Source of the DNA: Channallabes apus
Taxonomy: Eukaryota; Chordata; Actinopteri; Siluriformes; Clariidae
Assembly (NCBI GenBank): GCA_030522415.1
Contig: CM060109.1
Coordinates: 29,013,892-29,077,891 of the forward strand
DNA length: 64,000 bases
Direction: 5' to 3'
The position numbers and the translations under genes are program-made. Within the stretch, counting starts at the first letter, position 1, and each line of letters opens with the position of its first letter. Under the pieces are notes generated by a model. The model was not told where the DNA came from, did no database searches, and was given only the letters and a program-made list of their open reading frames with translations. Positions 1 to 10,836 of this stretch are shown here, one piece after another.

Positions 1-1107
1 TCCAGACATTTCCAGCACTAAGCAATTGTATTCAGCAACAGTCTTAGAAGTAATTTAAAACAGGTCATACATTATGCATTGTTAAGGTTTGACACAAAGT
101 TTAGATGAGATGACAGGACATTTACAGCAGTAACACTTTTCCACATTAGTGGAGAATCCAAAGCCATGAATCTTAATCGGCTTCAACATAAGCATGCATT
201 GAGGTTTTATAAATCCATCACCAACACCCCCAAACTCCCAAATGGTATATATTGTTAAAACTATGGACTCTATCTTCTGTTTTTTTCTGAAAATATAAGA
301 AACTTGCGTGCATTTAAGACAGCACCAGTGAATTTAAGTTAGATGTTAAAATTGTAAAAACTAAACTACATCTAGATAATGTGAGCTTTTGTGCTTATTT
401 TTTTATAAACACAAAGCAGGCACACGTGCAGGGATAATATGATTTATTGGCATACACTTTGCGGTCTGATACTTTCTAGAATCTAAACTTCCAAAGCAGC
501 TCACCCCGCCCTTCCTAATCCAGTCTACCTCCACCCAGTTTTCAGGGGTCCTGACCTACTGTATGGAGGAGGGGCCAGCACGTGCTACAGTACAGAGTGG
601 ACAAGCAGACTTCTAATCTGTCTAGTAGGAGAAAGAACAGAGAAGTGCAAGTCAAAACTTAGGGGTACTGCAAGGCATCACATTTAAACTACTGCATATT
701 GTAGTTTGTTGGATTTGCCCAGTAATACAAAATGCTCTGGACATATTAATGGGGTATATGGACTTACATACTGTATAAATATTGTCATAACAAAATACAA
801 TATACATCAAAAGTATATATTGTACATTCTTAGCAAGTTTTATGCACTTAAGTGTACAGTTTTCTGAAAAGTTGCCTTTGATCCCTGAAAATCTTCACTG
901 TAAATAAAAAGAGTGACGCATACAGTATATGTAGTTAAACAGCGGCGAACGCCATTACCGCATCACTTTATTCCCGTTATTGATCAATTAACGCATTTTG
1001 CACGCGATCTAAAAATCTGGCAGGTGTACCCATGCCACAAAACAAACAAATAAATTTAAAAAACAAACCGCAGGTTGTATTCAGTCGTTGCTTTGAAATG
1101 CACCTAC
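1..1107 (-). other. Start of intron 1 of the minus-strand collagen IV gene
   Basis: The interval lies downstream (minus strand) of a GTAGGTG splice donor at 1101-1107. I see no further exon of this gene, no long open frame and no recognisable transposon in it. It is AT-rich, except for 480-600, which is more GC-balanced. The rest of the minus-strand gene must lie beyond the left edge of the window. Confidence 0.6.
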
Positions 1108-1197
1108 CTCAGCTGTGCTGGGATCTGCGCTGAACACAACAGCTGCCAGCAGAAACAGCGAACCGCGTAAGACGCGCACGGCGCCTCCAGCTGCCAT
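1108..1197 (-). CDS. col4a3: Signal-peptide exon 1 of an odd-numbered type IV collagen chain (col4a3-like)
   Basis: An ATG at 1197-1195 opens 30 codons that run into a clean splice donor (GAG/GTAGGTG). The peptide is a textbook signal sequence: a short basic start with Arg residues at 8 and 11, a hydrophobic core (LFLLAAVVF) and a polar, small-residue end. It sits head to head with a collagen IV gene about 0.7 kb away. Vertebrate collagen IV genes occur as divergent pairs (A1/A2, A3/A4, A5/A6), and an alpha1/3/5-class first exon ends just after the signal peptide, as here. No collagenous sequence of this gene is in the window, so its identity rests on position and exon shape. The symbol follows from calling the partner col4a4; col4a1 or col4a5 are the alternatives. 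Confidence 0.6.
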
Positions 1198-1914
1198 GCT
1201 ACACCAAGCACAAAACGCACACCTCGTCCGCTGATTTTCCTCCTTAAAAATCGATTTTTTTGCACTGGAACCTAATCTATAGGCTTCATCCGCATCTTTG
1301 CTCTCGACGTTATGCGACTTTGGTCAAACCACCAGCTCCTAGATGAGTGTAACACACACCCCCCTCAGACCTAGCACCACCTTCAGCACGTCCGAGCACA
1401 GCCCAGTGTGCCAAACAAGCACTCACTTTGCAACAAAGTTGAGAGAAAGTATCTCCAAAGTCCGACAGATCAAGCGTATGTTAGAATATTTCTACTAAAA
1501 GAAGCTTAGAGCGTCGGATCTCAATACGTCTCTCTCCATCTATTTGCGCGCGCGTCGCTTTCGCCTTTCCGAGGAGCGCGTGAGGCTGAGGTAAGAGCGC
1601 GCCTCGCTTTCTGCACTTTTTGTGTTTTTCTAGTGTTGCGGTTACAATATGTTTGAGTCATAACATGGCAGAGATTTGCAGGGTTAACTTTTTAAGAACT
1701 CTTTAAGAACTGTGTAAGAGATGACATTTGAATGTCGAGGTCTTGTTCAGGAATAAGCTAGATTTCTTGTCAGACAGGAACATTGAATATTAAGTGTTAG
1801 CTTTATGCTTAAACTTTTGTTGTGCAAGACGCTCACAATCTGACAAAATTCTAGGTGGTGTTTGGGTTGCCATGTGCTAACGGCGCTCACTAGTGAGTGT
1901 GTAGGAAAAAGAGA
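1198..1914. promoter_or_regulatory. Shared bidirectional promoter of the collagen IV pair
   Basis: This is the gap between two divergent signal-peptide starts. It includes a local CpG-rich stretch around 1540-1605 (several CG dinucleotides, GCGCGCGCG core), unlike the AT-rich DNA around it. I see no convincing TATA box correctly placed for either gene, which fits the TATA-less bidirectional promoters known for vertebrate collagen IV pairs. Transcription starts cannot be read from sequence alone. The 5' leaders of both mRNAs must also lie here. Confidence 0.6.
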
Positions 1915-1944
1915 ATGAAATGTAAATTGCGCATGGAGGGAGTG

Positions 1945-1982
1945 ATGCAGCCACAGCACCGGGGACTCGTGAAACTCTTAAG
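1945..1982 (+). CDS. col4a4: col4a4-like exon 1: first half of the signal peptide
   Basis: ATG at 1945 gives 12 codons plus two bases of a split Arg codon before a GT donor (AG/GTAAAA). In-frame ATGs also occur at 1933 and 1915, giving possible signal peptides of 34 or 40 residues. The human alpha4 chain has an unusually long signal peptide, so the upstream starts cannot be excluded. I chose 1945 because it places the basic residues directly before the hydrophobic core. Splitting the signal peptide across two exons is a feature to compare with orthologues. Confidence 0.7.
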
Positions 1983-2078
1983 GTAAAAAAAAAAAAAAAA
2001 CACAACGTTTTACACATTGCCTTTCTAATGCGTGCATAAAAACAAACCCTTTAATTTACACGTTTTCTTATTTTTAAG

Positions 2079-2130
2079 GGTTCTTTTGATTTGTCTCGCC
2101 GTCCTCGTCCTGACGTCAGAAGTGAACGCG
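2079..2130 (+). CDS. col4a4: col4a4-like exon 2: hydrophobic core and cleavage site of the signal peptide
   Basis: It follows an AG acceptor after a T-rich tract and ends at a GTAAGT donor. It completes the split Arg codon, then encodes a strongly hydrophobic run (VLLICLAVLVL) and a TSEVNA end that suits signal peptidase cleavage just before the Gly-Gly of exon 3. The frame joins exons 1 and 3 without a stop. The exon contains TGACGTCA (2111-2118), a perfect CRE word, but here it is coding. Confidence 0.78.
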
Positions 2131-2435
2131 GTAAGTTGTTTCATTGTTAAAAGTACAAGATCCGTCGATGCGCATCACTAGTCAAACTATTGTAGTGTGC
2201 ACTTCTCTAGTGGGAGTGTCTAGGGAGTGTTGAAGCACGGCCGGGCCTGATAGTTAACCCTGTAATAGATCAGCACATCTTAAATCTCTAAAATATAATA
2301 CAGTGAGCATTCAGAATTGTTTGTTGCTGTTGTTGTTGTTGTTGTTTTTTGTTTTAATATGATTCTGGTCCATATATCCACTTTGAATTTATACACAAAG
2401 CTGAATGGATCAAAGTTGTGCCCATTATATTATTC

Positions 2436-3475
2436 ACTCAATGAAAGGTTTATTAGAAACACCATAATAATCCTGGATAGGGCCTCGATTTGCTCTCAAA
2501 ACAGCCTCACATTTTTGTCATTGTTTCCGCAAGATGTCGGAAACATTCCTTTGTGTCTGGTCCATGTTGATCATGATTATATTATGCAATTCTTAAAAAT
2601 TTTGCAAGTGCATTTTTATGCTGTGAATTTCCCATTCAACCACATCCTAAATGTATTCTGTTTAATTAAAAAGCACTGACCTTTGAATCTTGTTTTGTTC
2701 ATGAACCCAGTTTAAAATCCCTGAGATTGGTAAATTGTGGGTAACTAAGATGGGTAAATAGTGGAAAGGAAGGGATGCACATAATTAGCAAAACGTTCTT
2801 TCGGCTGCTCCCGTCAAGCGGTCACAACAGCAGACCATCCAATCTGCACATAAATTGGCAAAGGTTTTATGCCGAATGCCCTTCCAGACACAGACCCTGT
2901 GTCCCTTTCTTCTGATTGGGCTGGGGACCGGCACTACATGCAGTGGCTGGTTAGAATAGGGCGTGGCAACCTACCAATAGCATGGCTTAAACCCAGATCC
3001 TCAGAACCCAAAATCAATGATCTTGAGTCTTAGCTACCTATGCACACGATCAGCAACAGAACCTAAAACAATTTAAACAAAGTTTGTTTATTTGGTGTTG
3101 TCAGGCTCAAAGTGCATCAAGAAAACATTTTCCACACCATTACACTCTCCCTCACCAGCCTGGACTGTTGACACAAGGCTGGTTCAGTCCATAGATTTAT
3201 GTGTTTGTAGCACCAAATTCTGACCCTTCCATCTTTGTGCCTGAGCATAAATCAAGATTCTTCAAGCCAGGCAATGTTTTGTAAACTTCAGCTGTACAGT
3301 TCTTGTGAGCCCATGTGGACTGCAGCCTCAGTTTTCTGTTCTTGGCTGCCCAATGTGTTGAGTGGAGCTCAATGTGGTCTTCTGCTGTTGTAGCCCATCT
3401 GCCTGAATGTTCAGCATGTTGTGCATTTTAAGATGCTTTTTCCGCTCACCACAATTATAGCAAAGAGTTATAGCA
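2436..3475 (-). mobile_element. Decayed Tc1-like transposon remnant (two pieces)
   Basis: Two pieces, 2436-2655 and about 3100-3475, match in order the antisense of an abundant fish Tc1-like element that I recognise from its wording (for example CACACCATTACAC, TGACCCT-CATCT, TTCTGTTCTTGGCTG). In the first piece the minus strand retains a shape resembling a Tc1 transposase C-terminus. All frames are broken. The middle is lost or replaced by a SINE-like insertion at about 2805-3066. The 120-residue open frame at 2317-2679 on the plus strand is only antisense to it. Confidence 0.6.
2805..3066 (-). repeat. tRNA-derived SINE-like repeat
   Basis: The plus strand reads TTTCGGCTGCTCCCGT, then GCCGAATGCCCTTCC and GGGGACCGGCACTA, wording I recognise as a widespread fish interspersed repeat. 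On the minus strand its head has a box-B-like GGGTTTAAGCC preceded by a possible box A, suggesting a degraded tRNA-type promoter. It sits between two pieces of an older Tc1-like remnant and so inserted later. Confidence 0.5.
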
Positions 3476-3580
3476 AAGATCAAAAAATTTAACATCCCTG
3501 TCAGTACAACAGTAATATTCAGGTGGGAAGTAATTCAGTTTCAGTTATTTTCAGGTGGGAAGTTCTTGGAACTGCAACTA

Positions 3581-5163
3581 CAGTGTCTTGCAAAAGTATT
3601 CGGCCCCCTTGAACTTTTCCACATTTTGTCACATTACAGCCACAAACATGAATCAATTTTATTGGAATTCCATGTGAAAGACCAATACAAAGTGGTGTAC
3701 ACGTGAGAAGTGGAACGAAAATCATACATGATTCCAAACATTTTTTACAAATAAATAACTGCAAAGTGGGGTGTGCGTAATTATTCAGCACCCTGAGTCA
3801 ATACTTTGTAGAACCACCTTTTGCTGCAATTACAGCTGCCAGTCTTTTAGGGTATGTCTCTACCAGCTTTGCACATCTAGAGACTGAAATCCTTGCCCAT
3901 TCTTCTTTGCAAAACAGCTCCAGTTCAGTCAGATTAGATGGACAGCTTTTGTGAATAGCAGTTTTCAGATCTTGCCACAGATTCTCGATTGGATTTAGAT
4001 CTGGGTCATTCTAACACATGGATATGTTTTGTTTTAAACCATTCCATTGTTGCCCTGGCTTTATGTTTAGGGTCGTTGTCCTGCTGGAAGGTGAACCTCA
4101 ACCCCAGTCTCAAGTCTTTTGCAGACTCCAAGAGGTTTTCTTCCAAGATTGCCCTGTATTTGGCTCCATCCATCTTCCCATCAACTCTGACCAGCTTACC
4201 TGTCCCTGCTGAAGAGAAGCACCCCCAGAGCATGATGCTGCCACCACCATATTTGACAGTGGGGATGGTGTGTTCAGAGTGATGTGCAGTGTTAGTTTTA
4301 CGCCACACTTAGCGTTTTGCATTTTGGCTAAAAAGTTCCCTTTTGGTCTCATCTGACCAAAGCACCTTCTTCCACATGTTTGCTGTGCAAACGGGACTTC
4401 TTATGGTTTTCTGTTAACAATGGCTTTCTTCTTGCCACTCTTCCATAAAGGCCAACTTTGTGCAGTGCACGACTAATAGTTGTCCTATGGAAAGATTCCC
4501 CCACCTGAGCTGTAGATCTCTGCAGCTCGTCCAGAGTCACCATGGGCCTCTTGGCTGCATTTCTGATCAGCGCTCTCCTTGTTCGGCCTGTGAGTTTACA
4601 GTAGGTGGACGGCCTTGTCTTGGTACTGTAGGTTTACAGTTGTGCCATACTCCTTCCATTTCTGAATGATCGCTTGAACAGTGCTCCGTGGGATGTTCAA
4701 GGCTTTCTTTGGAAATCTTTTTGTAGCCTAAGCCTGCTTTAAATTTGTCAATAACTTTATCCCTGACCTGTCTGGTGTGTTCTTTGGACTTCATGGTGTT
4801 GTTGCTCCCGATATTCTCTTAGACAACCTCTGAGGCCATCACAGAGCAGCTGTATTTGTACTAACATTAGATTACACACAGGTTCACTCTATTTAGTCAT
4901 TAGCACTCATCAGGCAATGTCTATGTGCAACTGACTGCACTCAGACCAAAGGGGGCTGAATAATTACACACACCCCACTTTGCAGTTATTTATTTGTAAA
5001 AAATGTTTGGAAGCATGTATGATTTTCGTTCCACTTCTCACATGTACACCACTTTGTATTGGTCATTCACGTGGAATTCCAATGAAATTGATTCATGTTT
5101 GTGGCTGTAATGTGACAAAATGTGGAAAAGTTCAAGGGGGCCGAATACTTTTGCAAGCCACTG
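3581..5163 (-). mobile_element. Tc1-like transposon with about 210-bp inverted repeats
   Basis: The left end (CAGTGTCTTGCAAAAGTATT) and the right end read inwards on the other strand (CAGTGGCTTGCAAAAGTATT) match over about 210 bp, and both are flanked by TA (3579-3580 and 5164-5165), the Tc1/mariner target. The 1.58-kb length is normal for the family. The transposase gene between the repeats is on the minus strand and is broken. Confidence 0.95.
3798..4794 (-). pseudogene. Tc1-like transposase, broken
   Basis: The start is the ATG at 4794 and the family-type stop is at 3800-3798. The N-terminal paired-like helix-turn-helix region (KVIDKFKAGLGYKKIS), the PRQGRPP AT-hook-like linker, the first catalytic Asp (WSDET), the GGGS-WGCF block, the second Asp (QQDNDPKH) and the DLNPIENLW block with the third acidic residue are all recognisable, but in different frames. 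Visible lesions are two 5-bp insertions (4599-4603 and 4626-4630), a Tyr-to-stop change just after the first catalytic Asp, and a deletion of about 11 bp before DLNPIENLW. The two 5-bp insertions are discussed as excision scars. Confidence 0.9.
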
Positions 5164-8100
5164 TAATCGTTCCTAGATAAGTGCACCATGAATGATTCCA
5201 CCATACACATTTATAATAATGATAAGAAATTTAAAATAGAAGCCAACAGTCTCTAAAAAGAGTTTAGGATGACATGAAAGCAGCAGTAACAACAGGTGAG
5301 GTAGAGAAATGCACTGAGATGCATTTACAAAACATTTGGACAAATCAAAAATCTATCAAAACAGTCAGGTAAAAAAATGCATTTTTTTAGCTTACCATTT
5401 TTAGACAAAGGATTGTGTGTGTGATCCAAAGAACCCTATAACTATGTTATCACTACAGTGCAAAAGCCAAAATACCTTTCTTCTTTGATAGACATTTCAA
5501 AACTGTAACTGCCAAGAACAGCTTTGGAATAAACTACTAATGTCAGTAGTTTTTGGTGTCTGAACATATTTTGTTCATATTCATGAGGACAAAGTCAAAA
5601 ATCATTATTTGGGTGAATTTGAAGTGTATACAGTATATGCGATGGAAACAACCAAAAGTTTCTAATTAATTAGCTCTCCTCACTGTATGCTCATGCAATG
5701 TGATAAAAATGTTGTAGAACTTTGGTTATATACGTACTGTATAATCTATAAAATCACAAATGTATCACTGATGTAATTACATATGAATACATGAACAGAA
5801 ATTAACAAATAAGGTGTGTTTAACAGATAAAGACTAAGAAAGCTTGCAAAAAAAAAGCATGGAAGGACATGCATAAAAATTACACAAATGGGAGGTTTTT
5901 ACTTACATGTATGCAAGCTGACAGACAAAAAGTTTGTGGGTCAGTAAATGGTAATGCATAAAGTTTATAGGCAGAAAAGCCCACTTTCATTTAGTGTGAC
6001 ATGAGTGATGTATTTATTGGGTGTATTTAATGATCCAGCATAACTACCCAAAGAACATTATGAGTCATTCTATAATTTGGGGTACATTTCACATACTGTA
6101 AGTAAAATGGAAAACTGACCTGTCTCAATAGTACAAATTCAGCTAGCAGCAAAGCTTTACCACTAACAACTTTTCACTGATTATGTACACTGTTGTATAA
6201 CTTGTCAGGTTACATTGATGACAGTTTTTTATTTTGACCCATAATTTCAGTGGTAGGACTTGCCTAGCTAACATATCTGCTAAAATAATTACATTAAAGT
6301 CATATAGAATGTGTAAACCAAAACAGTGTATGTAACATAGTTGACAGCCCATTGATATACTCAATGTCAACAGGCTATTATAGGTGAAATATTTCAAAAT
6401 TGAGAGAAAATTTACTACTGCTGGTCACAAACAAATCATTTTTGAGTTAGAAGAGTTCTGTTAGTAATTTACCTGAAAGAACTTTTCAAGACAGTAATAC
6501 TGTAAATTGATATTTTAGTTATTATTCAATATCATGAATATCATGACAAGTTTTAAGCTAAGAGAAGCATGGGATCCACATAATGTTTGTGTGAAATTAT
6601 TGCTATTTTTGAAGGAAATATTTAAAATACTTATCATCAATAGATACGAAGTTTCCCCCTAATTGTACCTTCAGCAAACTTTCCCTTTGTCATACAATAT
6701 TTGGTAGCTATTTTGTGATAGGGAAGAGTTTGCTGGAGGGTGGGAATTGAAGCATGATACAGATATGTGATACATATTCTGTCTGTATAGAATGATTCAG
6801 ATAAAGATAAGTTCATAGTGTTTAACCTATGAACATACCTATCAATTTTACTTTGCTAAGAGTACCGAAGTACTGATCCATGATTGGGTATGAAGTAATA
6901 ATTTTGCCAATGATGTTTTCAGATAAATAAGCCTCAGAAATAATAACTGTTTTGTCCTAAAATATTTGGGTGAAAATATGTGCGTGTGGGTGTTTTTGCT
7001 TCAACAGACTATTGATTTATCCCTTGTTGAAACATGCATACATTGAATGACTCGCCGTTGGCTTCTCTACACTGTTTGACAGTAACCCCAATTAAAAAAA
7101 TATATAATTTTTTTTATAAAATAATTAAAAGTTATGACTTATATATTACATTTTAGATTGAATTGACCCGAAGCAAACCAAAAGATGTTTGATGTTCCTG
7201 ATGTATGCTCAATCCCAAATACTTGTTTGTTTATGTATCAGACATCATCTGCTTGTTTTGGAATAACGAGAAGGGTGTAGAAAGTGGTGAAAGTAACTTC
7301 ATATCAGGTCATGCAGTGGAATGCATTTTATCTGATTTTACAAGTTTACAGTTTTTTTTTTCTGATGCAGCCAGTATGAAAAACTATTTCTTTGGTAGGA
7401 ATAAGTGTGGTGGAATAGCGGGCACCAGGGAGGCTAATTATAGGCTAGTTCATTAGTAAAACCCCAGACATCATGGATTCAAATGTTAAAAATCTATGTG
7501 GTATTTCAGATGTCATTTTATAAGTGTTTAACAGTAAGATATTTAAGGCATTTAATATATTACTTCAGTTCAGTTTTATAAACAAGCATATCATACTGTA
7601 TCTTGTGTAATAAAAGGTCTAGATGGTTTAACATGAGCTTTTCTGTCTTTTCTGCCTATGAGTAGTGAGCGGTGACCAGGTCTATTTATGGTTATACTGT
7701 AGGTTTCTCTGGTGAACCTTGTCACAGTTATTGTATAAGATTATGTGATGTTATCCGACAAACATGGTAAACATTTTTGGAATATGTTATGTGCAAAATC
7801 CAGTATTATAAAACTGTTAATTAGACAAAAGTACAACATGTCTACACTTTTCCCACCATTGTCTCCATTGTCTTTACAATTGTTTAAATCAAAACAAACT
7901 ATAGACTATAATTACATATATTTAGTTCCTGAATGTATTTTTTTTAACATTATAACATGTTTTCACATCCGTCCATCAATTGGGTCCAGTGCTAATGTAT
8001 TGCAGTTAAGGATGCCAATCACCAGGGATCTCCCAATAAGATATAATCATGCTACCTACAGTAGGTGCCAATTTGATTTGTATTGTGCTTCTATCTATTG

Positions 8101-8894
8101 TATTTGCTATCACAAATTATACATTTCCCAATGATTTTTTTTTTCAGATTATCTTACAACTCCAAATAAACATAGCAAGAATAAGTTTGATGGGAATAGT
8201 TTCGAGTTGTCTACCTGTGTATCATATACAGTAGAAACTGCAACATATAACCACCTCAAACACAAAAATAATTTAATGATTTTTAATATACTGCATGAAT
8301 TGCCACACAAAAAATGGTGATACATCACCATAACAGCTTTTCCCCCATCACTAATTGCATTGCTAACGTGACTACACAGAAGTACTGTATGTTGTGTTAG
8401 AGGGAATAGTTGTAAGCAATTACAGGGTGAAGAGGTGCACATTTTCTTTGGTAGTATGGAAAACCTCTCGAATTATGTTAACTTAATTACCCATTATTAG
8501 AGGATGAAAAGGTCAACACAGGCATTTCTGCTCCAAGGTTAGGACCCACATGGGAAAGATAAAATTTCAGTCATGTACGTCAAAAAAATTTTTCCTGTCC
8601 TGTGTGTTTTCATTTGTGAAATTTAAAATGTCATTAACTGTTTACAGTGTGTCACCAGAGATTAGAGAAACTTTGTAAATGGTTATGGATGTATTGCAAG
8701 TGGCATTCAGTATATTGGTTTCACATGTTCTCCAGCAGAAAACTAGAGTATGTACTGGGGTTTACTATAACTCCACAGTGTTATATTATCATACATGTAC
8801 TTTGCCTTTTCAGGAATTAAGTAATTTGTCAAAGTAGATGAAAGGAGCTCCTTGTGAAATCCTTATCTTAAATACAAATCTTTATACAAACTTA

Positions 8895-8990
8895 AATAAT
8901 TCTTTTGATTGTGTAAAGCTGTTTTGAGACAATGTCAATTGTTAAAAGCGCTATACAAATAAAACTGAATTGAATTGAATTGAATTATCT
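8895..8990 (+). repeat. 3' tail of a fish retroposon (GAATT-type tail)
   Basis: The sequence runs through GTAAAGCTGTTTTGAGACAA, a CGCTATACAAATAAA stretch and four TGAAT/GAATT tail units. This is the wording of a very common fish retroposon 3' end; a diverged relative ends at about 22475. Nothing upstream is recognisable, so the copy is strongly 5'-truncated. Confidence 0.55.
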
Positions 8991-10836
8991 GATTTCCTGA
9001 TAAAAAAGCTTGTGACATTGTCAAGGGTATTATGTGTTGTTTTGGACCATGTGCCACAATATTTTTTAGCTATTTTAAGATCAGCATGATTGCAGAATTT
9101 TGCACAACCCCATCAGGAAAATGAACTAACTGCAGACTAAATTAAGTAGCATTCTAGCAGTACTGTTACATTTTTATATTAATATAGAAAAATTTAAATT
9201 GTGGGTGGCCATGCATTAAAATGTATAGTATCAGTTCAATTAACACAACATTAATAGTAATTATACAATACAAACTAACATGATTCTGGGGAAGATAAAT
9301 TTGACTGCTGATGTTCATATTAAGTGGGTGTTAGGATTTCTTTTTTTTCCCCATAAAATATGGTGCAGTCATTGGTATAAGATTAGTTATACCACATGTT
9401 TGCTTAGAATCATGTCCTAAGCAATATGTATAAATATTTCATAATATGTACAGTACTGTATATGTAGTATGACTATGTAATTACATTAAAGGTGGGATTA
9501 AAATACATCAGTGAGTAGAAGAAACAGCTGTTAAAAAGTCACTTAATAAAAAACCTTATACAACAAAGTTTTTCATCGATGTGAAATCATTCATTAGATT
9601 TGTAAATTAAATACAGCTTCCAGATAACTTCAATTTGATTTGTCCAATAGAATCATATGTTTAGATTATTTATTTAAATAAAATTCAAATGCCTTTTGGT
9701 TGCCTTTGAAATTGCATGTAGGAGGAAAGAGGTAAATGCTGAACAATGGGACAATAGAACATGATGATCACGTATTTTCCCATACACATACTTTTTATGT
9801 AGTAAATTGCTTACAGTATATTACTGTGATGGTCTGGAAAAGTTGCCTGCTATTGTGTGGCTGATTTGAAGGCAAAAAAAAAATCAGGATTTGTCCAAAA
9901 TTTGAATTTTCTGCCAACAACATAATTTGAAAATACATTGAGAAAACATACTGTAAATATATTTGATCAAAAAGCCATAAAATATTCACAAAATATAACA
10001 ATTGTAACAAAATGGCAAGATACTCTAAGTATGTACTGTGATGTAAATTTTAATTACATTTTTAGATGCATTGGCTTCTTTCCTAAAATTGCAACAAAAA
10101 AAATACCATTATTTTCCATTTAACAACATTCTACATTTACATTTTTCTGTATTTTACACAAATCTGAGTAGTCCCTTCTTCTATCATCTAGCCAGTGTTT
10201 GCATGCTGTATTTACATCTAATGAACTTGATTTAATGTACAAGTTAGCATTTAGGTTCATCAATTTAAAATCAAAATCAAGAATCATGCCTATTCAATGG
10301 CTTTGTTTCAAAAAGTAGTTTTGTTATCACATCTCATGTAGGTAGTGTCATAGCTATCTGTGTGTTTAAGTTGTGCTATATTGTGGAGCATGGGGATGAA
10401 CACATTGAGGATGCTCATGTGAAATAGTAGCTAAATATTGCAAATATACCTGTATTGAATGAAGCATTTAAGGCAGAAGTAAAGCAATGTTAATTGTAAA
10501 CAAAAAGTCTTCTCATTTGATGGATTATTGATAAAAGTTTGCATGAAGCTTGACTTTAACATAATTTATTCAGGTCAAAACCATTAACCTTTTACCTTGT
10601 AAAACTTGAGTACATTTAAATGTAGCAAACTTTCAATTGTGTAGGTTCCTTTATATATTTTATTTTATATTCTTCATATATTCTTTATATAATTTCTTTT
10701 TAATATTTCAGTTACCTGAGTATGAGTTTACAAGAATTTTTTAAAGATTATCTATACTTTAAATATAGTAAGCATAATTTTATAATTTTAAAATCTGTCT
10801 CTAATCAAAATTGAGGTGTACAGTATACTGTATATA

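Noticed and set aside
2111..2118. TGACGTCA as a CRE controlling the promoter
   Set aside because: It lies in the coding part of exon 2. A regulatory role is possible but nothing in the sequence supports it over coding constraint.
2317..2679. 120-residue open frame as a gene
   Set aside because: It is antisense to a decayed Tc1-like transposon and begins in a GTT repeat.
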